Positions 6,955 through 14,985 are shown, counted from the first letter of the stretch. The stretch is DNA of 23,147 nucleotides from JBGTKH01 sp041744735 (GCA_041744735.1 JBGTKH010000510.1:1-23147), one strand, 5' to 3'. Program-made: numbers and translations. Notes: generated from the sequence alone by a model not told the origin.

Positions 6955-9342
6955 TTAGCGGCCGGCCGGCAGACGAGCTAGCAGGTCGAGGGCCGGCTGA
7001 TAGCGGGGATTCCGCTCCAGGGCGCGCTGGAGACTCAACCGGGCCGCAGCATGGTCGCGCTGCGCCAGCTCGACCAACGCTCGGTTATAAAAGCACTCCG
7101 GCCGCTGCGGAGCTAATGCCGTACAGATACGCAGCGCCTGCAACGCTGCATCATGTCGGCCGAGCCGGAATGCGCACACGGACTGATAGAAGTGCGACCA
7201 GAAGTTTTGCGGCTCCAGATCGGCCGCAAGTTCAAAGTGCTCGGCGGCGACCTCCAACTCGTGATCTCGCAACCGCGCACGCCCCAACGCCAACTGATCC
7301 CACGCAGTCAACGTGCCCTGGGCAGCTAATTGCGAGGCACGCTGTCGTGCTTCGCTCGCCTCGGCCGTCAGCCCCAAGGCTTCCGCATATCTCTCGCGCT
7401 CCAAGTACAGTACGAGACTTGGTGAGGAGAATGATTCCGCTTGCTCTAAGATGCGCAATGCATCTCGCCGCGATTGATCGTCGTCCGATTGGCGGGCGCG
7501 CAAATCAGCCCAGAGGATGCCAACGTCCAGCAAGTCCAGTTTCATGGTCTCGGCCACCGCCGGATCAGCGGGGGCCGAACAAGCAGCCAGCAGCGCGTCG
7601 CGAGTCTCCCATGTCGTGCGGCAGTACCGGCCGAGTTGCCGCTGTTGTTCGTCCGTCAATTCCTCGAAACCGTGTGCCATCCGCAACTGCTCGGCCAGCG
7701 CGTGCAGCCGGTCGGCCAATTGCAGTTGGTTGGCCTTCTGCAATTCGGCCGCCAACTGGAGTTTTAATTCTGCGTGACCGACAGCGCTTCGAGCGGCTTC
7801 CAGCCCATCCTGCAGCACGCGCGTGGCCGCGACATAATCTCCGTCATCCAGTTGCCGACGGCCCTCGGCCAAATCGTTCTCGGCCCGCTGGACCTGTTGG
7901 CCAACGTGCACCCAACTGTAACGACCGAAGCCCACGGCCGTGATTGCAATGACAACAACCAGTGCAATCATCGCCAGCGAAAACGGCTGCCGGCGGCGCC
8001 ATTTGCTCCAACGCTCTTGCATGCTGCGATTGCCCGCACCAATCAGCGGCATGGCCTGCAGATGACAACGCAAATCGGCCGCCACTTCCGCAGCACTGGC
8101 ATACCGATCCATCGGCTCGCGTGCCAAACACTTCTGCACAATGTCCGACAGCCCCACGCTGATCTCAGGCTTCAATTGAAACAGCTCTCCCGTATTCGCT
8201 TCCGCCCTCTCCATCCGTTGCGTCCCGTTAACCTTTCCCTCCAGCGCCTCACGCAAAATCTTCCCCAGCGCATATACATCGCTGCGAATATCCACGGCCG
8301 TCGGCGCCCGCCGCCCGTTGCGCACCGCCGCCAACACCTGCTGCTGCTCCGGCGACATGTAATCGGGCGTTCCGCCAAAATTCCCGGCGACGCTTTCGCC
8401 ACGCGTGATCGGTTCGCGCGCCAAATGAAAGTCCAGCAGCATTGGTTGACCGTCCGGCGCGACCAACACGTTGGACGGCTTGAGATCCAGGTGCACCAGG
8501 CCGCGCTGGTGCACGTGTTCCAATGCGTCGGCCAGACACGCACCCATCCAACAAATCGTCTCCACGTACGAGCGGCAACCAATGAACCGCCGCACCGGCC
8601 CGGACGAAGGAATCTGCGCCGCGTGCGGTGGCTTGATCATGTCAAGCGCCGCGAGAAGGTCGCTGCCCTTTCGAGGCTGACTTCTACGCTCATTAAGTCG
8701 CGACAAAACATCGGCCAACGTGGCACCGCCAAGATACGGCATGCCGAACGCTCGAATGTGCCTCTCTTCGTCGTCGTAGATGAACAGTAGCGGCACGATG
8801 TGCGTGTGCTGCAGTCGTGAGAGCAACAAATGTTCGCGGCCGTCGTTGGGTGTGACTTTGACAACCACCAGTCGCCCGGCCAATTGCGGTTCCTCGGCCA
8901 GAAACACGCGCCCCAATGCGCCGCGGCCCAACTCGGCCAGCAACTGCAGCGGCCCCAGCGTTTCGCCCACTTCGGGCATGTGCGCGGCTCTGGCTGGCTG
9001 CACAAGCTGATGGCACTCCAGCAAGACCTGAATCTCGTCACGCCACTGGGGAAACCGCCGCACGAACTCATCGGCCGACATCTGCTCACCGAAGTCCTCG
9101 CGCAAGCAAATCTCTTCATACACCAATCGCACGGCGGCTTGCGGCTGTTGGCGAAGCCGCGGAAATCGCGTCAGGAACTCTTCGGCACACGGACGTTCGC
9201 CGCGCCGCCAGCACGCGCCCATTTCATCGGCCAGTTGCAAGGCGAGACTTTCTGTTTCGCTCGCCGGTGTCGCAGAAATTGCGGCCGACGAGTCGTCCCG
9301 ATTCGTGACACTCTCGCTGCCGTGTGGATTGGCATCGACCAT
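6955..9342 (-). CDS. Hanks-type Ser/Thr protein kinase with membrane segment and TPR-like repeats
   Basis: A 795-residue kinase. After a charged N-terminal region (1-125) the catalytic domain runs from about 127 to 430. It has the glycine loop 'GRGALGRVF' (139-147), the ATP lysine K162 in 'VVVKV', the catalytic loop 'HLDLKPSN' (284-291), the metal motif DFH (304-306, replacing DFG) and 'SPEQ' (330-333). 'HLDLK' replaces the usual HRDLK, so the RD arginine is absent. One hydrophobic segment ('LAMIALVVVIAITAVGFG', about 456-473) separates the kinase from a C-terminal part (480-795) with TPR-like helix pairs, clearest at 690-790 ('AAEHFELAADLEPQN', 'ALVELAQRDHAAARL'). It should phosphorylate Ser/Thr in the cytoplasm while the TPR part faces the other side. 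It is the last gene of the three-gene unit, 24 bp after the sigma gene, with GAGGAA before its start. Confidence 0.92.
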   Translation of the reverse strand: MVDANPHGSESVTNRDDSSAAISATPASETESLALQLADEMGACWRRGERPCAEEFLTRFPRLRQQPQAAVRLVYEEICLREDFGEQMSADEFVRRFPQWRDEIQVLLECHQLVQPARAAHMPEVGETLGPLQLLAELGRGALGRVFLAEEPQLAGRLVVVKVTPNDGREHLLLSRLQHTHIVPLLFIYDDEERHIRAFGMPYLGGATLADVLSRLNERRSQPRKGSDLLAALDMIKPPHAAQIPSSGPVRRFIGCRSYVETICWMGACLADALEHVHQRGLVHLDLKPSNVLVAPDGQPMLLDFHLAREPITRGESVAGNFGGTPDYMSPEQQQVLAAVRNGRRAPTAVDIRSDVYALGKILREALEGKVNGTQRMERAEANTGELFQLKPEISVGLSDIVQKCLAREPMDRYASAAEVAADLRCHLQAMPLIGAGNRSMQERWSKWRRRQPFSLAMIALVVVIAITAVGFGRYSWVHVGQQVQRAENDLAEGRRQLDDGDYVAATRVLQDGLEAARSAVGHAELKLQLAAELQKANQLQLADRLHALAEQLRMAHGFEELTDEQQRQLGRYCRTTWETRDALLAACSAPADPAVAETMKLDLLDVGILWADLRARQSDDDQSRRDALRILEQAESFSSPSLVLYLERERYAEALGLTAEASEARQRASQLAAQGTLTAWDQLALGRARLRDHELEVAAEHFELAADLEPQNFWSHFYQSVCAFRLGRHDAALQALRICTALAPQRPECFYNRALVELAQRDHAAARLSLQRALERNPRYQPALDLLARLPAGR

Positions 9343-9363
9343 CCAACGTTCCTCGTTTCCTGT

Positions 9364-9388
9364 CCCCTATCCCCTGTCCCCTATCCCC
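9364..9388 (-). promoter_or_regulatory. Potential G-quadruplex motif at sigma/kinase junction
   Basis: Four GGGG tracts on the minus (coding) strand are separated by ATA, ACA and ATA, which meets the classical four-tract short-loop rule. It covers the last codons and stop of the sigma gene and ends 21 bases before the kinase start, close to its ribosome-binding site. If it folds in the mRNA it could tune kinase translation relative to sigma. This is inferred from sequence only. Confidence 0.6.
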
Positions 9389-9966
9389 TCGGATGCGACG
9401 ACTTCCGACTTGCGTTTCTGCGCCAACCGACCCGCCAAGTCGTAAAGAATGCGCCGCACGCTGCTCTTGTGAAGACCGGTACGCTCGGCGATCTCCTCCA
9501 AAGAAAATCCTTGCCGCTTCATCTCCAGCAATTCATGATGATCGGGCGGACAGAGATCGAGAATCTGCTGCCACGTATCGCCCGCTTGTACCTGTTGACT
9601 GGGCTTCGCTGAGGTCGGCCCTGCAACTTGGTCGCTGGCGTCACCGAGTGTCAGCTCCAATTCAAGCGATCGGCGCTGCTGGCGCGAGCGGTCAATGAAT
9701 CGGTTGCGCGCGGCTTTCGCCAGGAACGCACGCAACTGTTCGGGATTGGAAAAACTCCAGTCGCTATCGCGAAAGCGGTCCAGCACGTCGGCCCACATCG
9801 ACTGCACCACGTCGATGGAATCGAACTTGCGGCGCAGCGATGGTGAAAGCTGCCGCCGCACCACCATGCGCAGGTACGGTTCATATTGGCGAATCAACTG
9901 CTCCGCCGCAGTCGCGTCGCCGTTGCGTAGTCTTTCTAGCAAGTTGTCCGCGTTGTCGGTATTCAT
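9367..9966 (-). CDS. ECF-type RNA polymerase sigma factor
   Basis: A 199-residue sigma-70-family factor of ECF size. The sigma2 region spans about 12-95 ('EPYLRMVVRRQL', 'FDSIDVVQSMWADVLDRF', 'RAFLAKAARNRFIDRSRQ'). The sigma4 region with a helix-turn-helix spans about 130-185 ('EEIAERTGLHKSSVRRIL'). It recruits core RNA polymerase to specific promoters. ECF factors beside Ser/Thr kinases are an established arrangement in planctomycetes, where the kinase may replace a classical anti-sigma factor. I start at 9966, where the ATG overlaps the upstream repeat protein's stop (ATGA), rather than 18 codons earlier. The last codons run into the GGGG-tract repeat, so the C-terminus 'EGIGDRG' comes from that repeat. 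Confidence 0.92.
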   Translation of the reverse strand: MNTDNADNLLERLRNGDATAAEQLIRQYEPYLRMVVRRQLSPSLRRKFDSIDVVQSMWADVLDRFRDSDWSFSNPEQLRAFLAKAARNRFIDRSRQQRRSLELELTLGDASDQVAGPTSAKPSQQVQAGDTWQQILDLCPPDHHELLEMKRQGFSLEEIAERTGLHKSSVRRILYDLAGRLAQKRKSEVVASEGIGDRG

Positions 9967-12900
9967 GAAATCTGGCCCGGCCCCGGCAAAAGCAAATCGA
10001 GCAACAGCACGTGTGCGCACGCATCCTGTCCCATCTCGGCCCGCTTGCGAGCCTGTCGCAAATTCTGGCGAATTATGTCATAGGTGGCAGCCGACGCCGC
10101 GGCTGCAGCGGCCAGCCACAATAGCAAGCTGAGCCGCTCCAGCAGGCTGTCGGGATCGCTTACGAACAGGCTCAGAGCATCGAGTAACTGCTGCCAGATT
10201 TCTTCAAGGAACGACCATTGATCCGCCATAAAATTGGCCACGACTTCAAACTGCGCACCAACCAACTGCACGTCAGCACCGCACAGCCCAGGCAGCATTT
10301 GCGAACAAAATACGAACGACGGATCAACTGCGTCAGCAGCAGCGGGCTCTTCGGTCACGGCAGTTGTGGCTTCGAAGGTCGCGGATTCAGATTCGTGCTC
10401 CGTCGAGCCGCGATTGCCGCGATACGCTGCGATGTCTACCGCAGTTGCGACAACAACCTCGGGCAATTCGGATTGGTCATCAGTGGACAATTCGGCCGCT
10501 GCGCGGGTGTGAGACACACTTCCCACGTTCGACGAAGCGGGAAGACCCACAAATTGAGAACCCAAAGGCATATTGAAGTCGGCATTCGTCACCGAGTTGC
10601 CGCTGCCCACGACAAGCGGCGCGCTGCCCGAGGGGCGACTTGCCGGGACCTCGACGTAGCCCGGCGACGGGCCGCCACCTACTGGTCCGCCGTCGTCGGT
10701 TCCACGATCTCCGTTTGACACCGTGATCTGACTCGACACAGTGCTGGTGTGCGCATTGATCACGACGAAAGTATGGTCGCTGCTGTTGTTCGGAGTCGAG
10801 ATTGTCGTCTCGGCCTCAATCGATACCGACGCGGGAACGTCAACCACAATCGGGACGACAACCGTCACCGTTTCCACCGCGTCAGCCGCAATGTCGACGA
10901 TATCGGCCACGATGGGCACGGCGTTAATCGTGGATTCAGTGGCATCCGTCACGATCTCGACAACGTCAGGGACAATCGGAACGACATCAGTCACCGCTTG
11001 AATCTTCTCAACGACGGTCTCGACAGCATCGACCACGATGGGCACGTTATCAATCGTCGTTTCAGCCGCATCAGTCGCAATCTCGACAACATCGGGCACA
11101 ATCGGGACTTCATCGGTCACCGTTTGAATCGTCTCAACGATGGTCTCGACGACATCGGTCACGACGGGCACGGCGTCAATCGTGGATTCAGTGGCATCCG
11201 TCGCACTCTCGACGGCGTCGGGCACAATCGGGACATCATCGGTCACCGTTTGAATCGCCTCAACGATGGTCTCGACGACGTCGCTTACGACGGGCACATC
11301 ATCAATTGTCGATTCAGCGGCATCCGTCGCACTCTCGACGGCGTCGGGCACAATCGGGACATCATCGGTCACTGTTTGAATCGTCTCAACGACGGTCTCG
11401 ATGACATCGGTCACGATGGGCGCGTCATGAAACGTGGATTCAGCGGCATCCGTCGCGATCTCGACGGCGTCAGGCACAATCGGGACGTCATCAGTCACCG
11501 TTTGAATCGTCTCAACGACAGTCTCGACCACAACGGCCACGACGGGCACGTCATCAATTGTGGATCCAGTGACATCAGTCACAATCTCGACCACGTCAGG
11601 GACAATCGGGACGTCATCCGTCAACGTTTGAATCGTCTCAACGACGGTCTCGACGACATCGGTCACGACGGGCACGGGCACGGCATCAATCGTGGATTCA
11701 GCGGCATCCGTCACAATCTCGACCACGTCAGGCACAATCGGGACGTCATCAGTCACCGTTGGAATCGTCTCAACGATGGTCTCGACGACATCGGTCGCGA
11801 CGGGCACGTCATCAATCGTGGATTCAGTGGCATCCGTCACGATCTCGACCACGTCAGGGACAATCGGAACGTCATCAGTCACCGTTTGAATCGTCTCAAC
11901 GACGGTCTCGACGACATCGTTTACGACGGGCACGTTATCAATCGTAGATTCAGTGGCATCCGTCGTCGTCTCGACAACGTCGGGGAGAATCGGGACGTTA
12001 TCCGTCACCGTTTGCGTTGTCTCAGCGGCGGTTTCGAAAGCATCGGCCACGATGTGCACGTCATCAATGGTGGTTTCAGCGGCATCCGTCGCGAAATCGA
12101 CAACATCAGGCACTATCGGGACGTCATCAGTAACCGATTGAATCGTCTCAACGACGGTCTCAACGAGATCGTTCACGACGGACACGGCGTCAAGTGTGGA
12201 TTCAGTGGCATTAGTCGTTATTTCGACAACGTCGGGCACAAACGGGGCGACGGCGGGCGCTGTTTGCTCAGTATCAGCCGCGGTCTCGACGACATCGTCC
12301 ATGATCGGAACGGAATCAATCGTGGTTTCGGCAGCATCAACGGCGATCTCGACGACGTCAGGCACAATTGGAACGACATCGGTCTCTGTTTGCACGTTGT
12401 CAGCCACGGTCTCGACGACATCCGCCACGATTGGCGCGTCGTCAATCGTGATCGGCGCGGCATCTTCCTCGATCACCGCATCGTTACCGAGCGAAACCAC
12501 GCTCTCATCGCTGACGACGGCGGTTGAGTTTTCATCGAGGCCGACGTGTATCGTTGATTCGACGCTCACACTGACTTCACTGCCGGACTCCGGAGTGTCG
12601 CCGCCTGCTGCACTTTCTATCGAGGCGTGCACATCGGCCACATTTTCGACAGTTAACACCACGGCGAGTTCGGCGGCAACCGTTGCGAGCGGCTCGTCGG
12701 CGGGCGCCGGATCGAGCACAACGCTAGCGTTGATGTCGTTTGTCGTTTCGATCGGCGCTTGAGCATGGCTCTCATTCGCGACGGTGACTTCAATCGCGGG
12801 AGGCTCGATGTCAGGCAGAACCGCAGCGTCGGCAAACACTCCGATGCCGCACAGTGCCAGGCGGTCTTCCAGCGACATGCCTCGCAACTTTGTGTGGAAG

Positions 12901-12980
12901 CGGCCGTGCGAGCCGCGAACAGATTTGGCCCGTTTTCTGCGGGAAAACGCGGCCCATTTGGCACCCATCTGCGACCACAT
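9963..12980 (-). CDS. Large acidic repeat protein, probably membrane-anchored surface protein
   Basis: A 1005-residue protein. The N-terminus is basic (1-35), then 'MSLEDRLALCGIGVFADAAV', which resembles the LED/EPR-type N-terminal motif of planctomycete exported proteins. Residues 60-186 are acidic and low complexity. Residues 187-692 are twelve 42-residue repeats, followed by one degenerate half unit to 713. Residues 714-930 are Ser/Gly/Thr-rich and irregular. A hydrophobic stretch at 946-966 ('LSLLLWLAAAAAASAAT') is followed by a basic cytoplasm-like segment ('RQNLRQARKRAEMG') and a short hydrophobic tail. The start is fixed by GGAGG at 12989-12993. Its stop overlaps the sigma start by 4 bp. 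Composition is dominated by V, D, T and E with almost no aromatic residues. A surface or cell-wall role, possibly as the outer part of a signalling unit, is inferred; I know no homologue. Confidence 0.85.
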   Translation of the reverse strand: MWSQMGAKWAAFSRRKRAKSVRGSHGRFHTKLRGMSLEDRLALCGIGVFADAAVLPDIEPPAIEVTVANESHAQAPIETTNDINASVVLDPAPADEPLATVAAELAVVLTVENVADVHASIESAAGGDTPESGSEVSVSVESTIHVGLDENSTAVVSDESVVSLGNDAVIEEDAAPITIDDAPIVADVVETVADNVQTETDVVPIVPDVVEIAVDAAETTIDSVPIMDDVVETAADTEQTAPAVAPFVPDVVEITTNATESTLDAVSVVNDLVETVVETIQSVTDDVPIVPDVVDFATDAAETTIDDVHIVADAFETAAETTQTVTDNVPILPDVVETTTDATESTIDNVPVVNDVVETVVETIQTVTDDVPIVPDVVEIVTDATESTIDDVPVATDVVETIVETIPTVTDDVPIVPDVVEIVTDAAESTIDAVPVPVVTDVVETVVETIQTLTDDVPIVPDVVEIVTDVTGSTIDDVPVVAVVVETVVETIQTVTDDVPIVPDAVEIATDAAESTFHDAPIVTDVIETVVETIQTVTDDVPIVPDAVESATDAAESTIDDVPVVSDVVETIVEAIQTVTDDVPIVPDAVESATDATESTIDAVPVVTDVVETIVETIQTVTDEVPIVPDVVEIATDAAETTIDNVPIVVDAVETVVEKIQAVTDVVPIVPDVVEIVTDATESTINAVPIVADIVDIAADAVETVTVVVPIVVDVPASVSIEAETTISTPNNSSDHTFVVINAHTSTVSSQITVSNGDRGTDDGGPVGGGPSPGYVEVPASRPSGSAPLVVGSGNSVTNADFNMPLGSQFVGLPASSNVGSVSHTRAAAELSTDDQSELPEVVVATAVDIAAYRGNRGSTEHESESATFEATTAVTEEPAAADAVDPSFVFCSQMLPGLCGADVQLVGAQFEVVANFMADQWSFLEEIWQQLLDALSLFVSDPDSLLERLSLLLWLAAAAAASAATYDIIRQNLRQARKRAEMGQDACAHVLLLDLLLPGPGQIS
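10842..12422 (-). repeat. Tandem 126-bp coding repeat (12 copies plus a half)
   Basis: Twelve 126-bp units in frame encode 42 residues each. Every unit is two related 21-residue halves, typically DVVETVVETIQTVTDDVPIV followed by P, then DVVEIVTDATESTIDDVPVV followed by T. The halves share 'DVVE' at the start and 'D-VP-V' at the end. Inner copies (5-11) are nearly identical and outer copies (1-4, 12) have diverged. Copy 6 carries a 6-bp duplication (an extra 'PV', from GGGCAC repeated). This points to growth by unequal recombination in the centre of the array. Because 126 is divisible by 3 and no stop occurs in the unit, long false frames appear on the other strand. Confidence 0.92.
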
Positions 12981-13159
12981 GGCACTTACCTCCTCGGCCA
13001 GAAGTCGTCAGTCGAACCGCGGTGGGTTGTTCCTTTTTCCTCGAGACGAGGCCACCGCACATTGTCCAGGGAGAGCCAATATAGATCGCCGCAACCATTC
13101 GCTGCAACGGCAGAATTTTGTTGTTGGCGACGCGGCGACGCGACTTGCGTTGAACGATA

Positions 13160-13444
13160 CTATAGCCGTGTGACGTTCCGATCGCCGGGGATGACGCGCA
13201 AGATTTCGACGCGCTCGTTGGCTTCGCGGTGGAAAATCACATAACGTCCCACGACGCTTGCCCGAACTCCTTCGCCAAGATGCGGCTGTAATTCGCCGAT
13301 CGACGGGTTCTGCGCAATTAACACGCACTTGGCCTCGATCTTATCCACCCATGCCAAGGCCGCGGCCGGCTTATCCTTGGCAATGTAGTTGAGGATGTCG
13401 ACCAGATCTTGATGCGCTGCCGATGTGTAGAACGGTTTGCTCAT
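13160..13444 (-). CDS. ParE/RelE-superfamily toxin
   Basis: A 94-residue protein of the RelE/ParE fold. It has the N-terminal helical hairpin ('AAHQDLVDILNYIAKDKPAAALAWVDKIEAKCVLI'), the typical loop 'NPSIGELQPHLGEGVRASVVGRYVIFH', and the C-terminal strand 'ERVEILRVIPGDRNVTRL' in place of the usual 'V.HgrR'. ParE-like proteins poison DNA gyrase and RelE-like ones cleave mRNA at the ribosome. The helical hairpin and the partner type favour ParE, but the target cannot be told from sequence. Its start overlaps the stop of the antitoxin gene by 4 bp (ATGA), so translation is coupled and the antitoxin is made first. Confidence 0.88.
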   Translation of the reverse strand: MSKPFYTSAAHQDLVDILNYIAKDKPAAALAWVDKIEAKCVLIAQNPSIGELQPHLGEGVRASVVGRYVIFHREANERVEILRVIPGDRNVTRL

Positions 13445-13689
13445 TGCCCACTGCTGGCATGTTGAAATTCGGCAGCTCTGGTACGCAAATCGGCGAACAT
13501 CATGTCGTGATCGATCAGATCGCCGGCATCAGCTTGTTCGATCCCGATTTGGACCTGCTCTCTCAATTGCTCACGTGAAATCAGCAATTGGACGCATTCA
13601 CCTATTACCTCATCGGTCGATGCAAATCGACCCGATGCAACGAGACTCTCGACAAACGCCTGCTGATCAGGAGGAAGATTGATGTTCAT
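13441..13689 (-). CDS. ParD-like antitoxin
   Basis: An 82-residue protein of the ribbon-helix-helix antitoxin type. The opening 'MNINLPPDQQAFVESLVASG' followed by 'RFASTDEVIGECVQLLISRE' is the classic DNA-binding RHH section (ParD: strand, helix, 'R..s.sEvvReALRLLe'). The C-terminal acidic helix ('DLIDHDMMFADLRTRAAEF') should wrap around the toxin. The start at 13689 has GGAGAAG about 6 bases upstream. The longer frame to 13782 would enter the neighbouring gene and is rejected. The dimer normally represses its own promoter, which should lie in 13690-13755. This pair is the only recognisable toxin-antitoxin system in the window. Confidence 0.88.
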   Translation of the reverse strand: MNINLPPDQQAFVESLVASGRFASTDEVIGECVQLLISREQLREQVQIGIEQADAGDLIDHDMMFADLRTRAAEFQHASSGQ

Positions 13690-13754
13690 CCAGACTTCTC
13701 CGATTCGGATGTGGGCGACCAACGTAGATTTGCCGCAATGCCGCTTCGCGGACC

Positions 13755-14867
13755 TTATTCTACGCCCATCACGTTGGTACAATCAACCTGTTGGAATTTT
13801 GCCGTAAAATGGCGCAGCGCGGGAGGTGCTGCGATAATGCGCAGTCCGCGCAGTGTTTCGCGCTGGCGGAAGATTTCCACCGTCGCTTCGATCACGTAGT
13901 CGATGTGACTCTGTGTGTACACGCGACGCGGGATCGCCAGCCGCACTAATTTCATCGGCGGAGAGGCGGCTTCGCCCGTGTCGGGATCGACGCGGCCGAA
14001 CATGACGCTGCCGATTTCGACGGCGCGGATGCCGGCGTGGCGGTACAGGGCACACACCAGCGCTTGGCCGGGGAATTGGGCGGGCGGAATGTGCGGGCAG
14101 AAGGCGGCTGCGTCGATGTACACGGCGTGGCCTCCCGGCGGCTCGACGATTTGAATCCCGGCCTGTTGCAAGTGTTCGCCCAGATATTGCACGCTGCGCA
14201 GGCGGTACTGCAAATAATTTTCATCGAGCACCTCAGTAAATCCCTGCGCCATGGCTTCCAAGTCGCGCCCCGCCAGGCCGCCGTACGTGACGAAGCCTTC
14301 GGTCAGAATCAACAACCGGTCGGCGCGCTCGGCCAGCGAGTCGTCGCGCAGCAGCAACACGCCGCCGATGTTGACCAGCCCGTCTTTCTTCGCACTGATC
14401 GTGGCGCCGTCGGCCAGATCGAACATCTCGCGCGCGATCTCGCGCGCCGATCGATGTTGCTGGCCCGGCTCGCGGAGCTTGATCAGGTACGCATTTTCGG
14501 CGAACCTCGCGCCGTCGAGAAACAGCGGAATGCCGTGCTGCCGGCAGATTGCTTTCGTCGCTTTGAGATTGGCCAGACTGACCGGTTGGCCGCCGCCACT
14601 GTTGTTCGTCACGGTGATCATGCACAGCGGAATGCGCGACGCCCCGACGCGCTGGATGAGGGCTTCGAGCTTGTCAGTGTCGATGTTGCCTTTGAAGGGA
14701 TGACGGCTGCTCGGCCGCGTGCCCTCGTCAATTACCAAGTCGACCGCTTCAGCGCCCGAATGTTCAATGTTGCCACGCGTGGTGTCGAAGTGATTGTTGC
14801 CGGGAATCACCTTCCCTTCGCCGCCGACCAGTTCAAAGAGAATCCGTTCGCTGGCCCGCCATTCCAT
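13755..14867 (-). CDS. Tryptophanase-family PLP lyase, N-terminally truncated (possible pseudogene)
   Basis: A 370-residue open frame that aligns from memory with tryptophanase / tyrosine phenol-lyase from about residue 97 to the end. Examples are 'NNHFDTTRGNIE', 'TNNSGGGQPVSLANLKATK', 'LDGARFAENAYLIK', the PLP lysine in 'ISAKKDGLVNIGG' (K160/K161), 'TYGGLAGRDLEAMA', 'AGIRAVEIGS' and 'LRHFTAKF'. Full-length family members have about 460-470 residues. The first quarter is missing, and the family's H-Q-G-R phosphate-binding segment is replaced by 'MEWRA', exactly where a palindromic repeat cluster begins (14874). The frame is otherwise intact, so the loss may be recent, or a short product may still be made. 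Activity is doubtful without the N-terminal active-site segments. No Shine-Dalgarno is seen. Confidence 0.85.
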   Translation of the reverse strand: MEWRASERILFELVGGEGKVIPGNNHFDTTRGNIEHSGAEAVDLVIDEGTRPSSRHPFKGNIDTDKLEALIQRVGASRIPLCMITVTNNSGGGQPVSLANLKATKAICRQHGIPLFLDGARFAENAYLIKLREPGQQHRSAREIAREMFDLADGATISAKKDGLVNIGGVLLLRDDSLAERADRLLILTEGFVTYGGLAGRDLEAMAQGFTEVLDENYLQYRLRSVQYLGEHLQQAGIQIVEPPGGHAVYIDAAAFCPHIPPAQFPGQALVCALYRHAGIRAVEIGSVMFGRVDPDTGEAASPPMKLVRLAIPRRVYTQSHIDYVIEATVEIFRQRETLRGLRIIAAPPALRHFTAKFQQVDCTNVMGVE

Positions 14868-14873
14868 GCGACA

Positions 14874-14962
14874 CGTAGCGGAATTCGCAAGAGTTCCGAA
14901 GTTTCAAATGTATGTCGTAGCGGAATTCGTGAGAATTCCGAAGTTTCACAACTTCGGCTACG
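14874..14962. repeat. Palindromic repeat cluster at the broken 5' end of the lyase gene
   Basis: Two direct units beginning CGTAGCGGAATTCG (14874-14906 and 14916-14948) share about 30 of 33 positions. The second runs on into an inverted end (AACTTCGGCTACG, to 14962) that pairs with CGTAGCCGAAG-type starts. It belongs to the same family as the repeats at 5791, 6543 and 21657. It fills the space between the truncated lyase and the Tat-protein gene. Confidence 0.8.
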
Positions 14963-14985
14963 GGTCTAAAACGCCATCGAGTCGG

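Noticed and set aside
7774..8790. 338-codon plus-strand frame across the kinase gene
   Set aside because: It is antisense to a well-defined kinase domain, rich in R/H/Q, with no motif.
10842..12422. CRISPR-like regular repeat array
   Set aside because: Units are 126 bp, contiguous and in frame, with no unique spacers and no cas genes.
10749..12527. 592-codon open frame on the plus strand over the repeat array
   Set aside because: It is the antisense shadow of the 126-bp repeat, which is divisible by 3 and lacks stops in that frame. The minus-strand gene has a Shine-Dalgarno, an export-type N-terminus, a membrane segment and coupling to the sigma gene.
12981..13159. Small RNA or gene between the repeat-protein gene and the toxin gene
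   Set aside because: No open frame with a ribosome-binding site and no clear hairpin-plus-T structure. It is most likely the promoter region of the three-gene unit.
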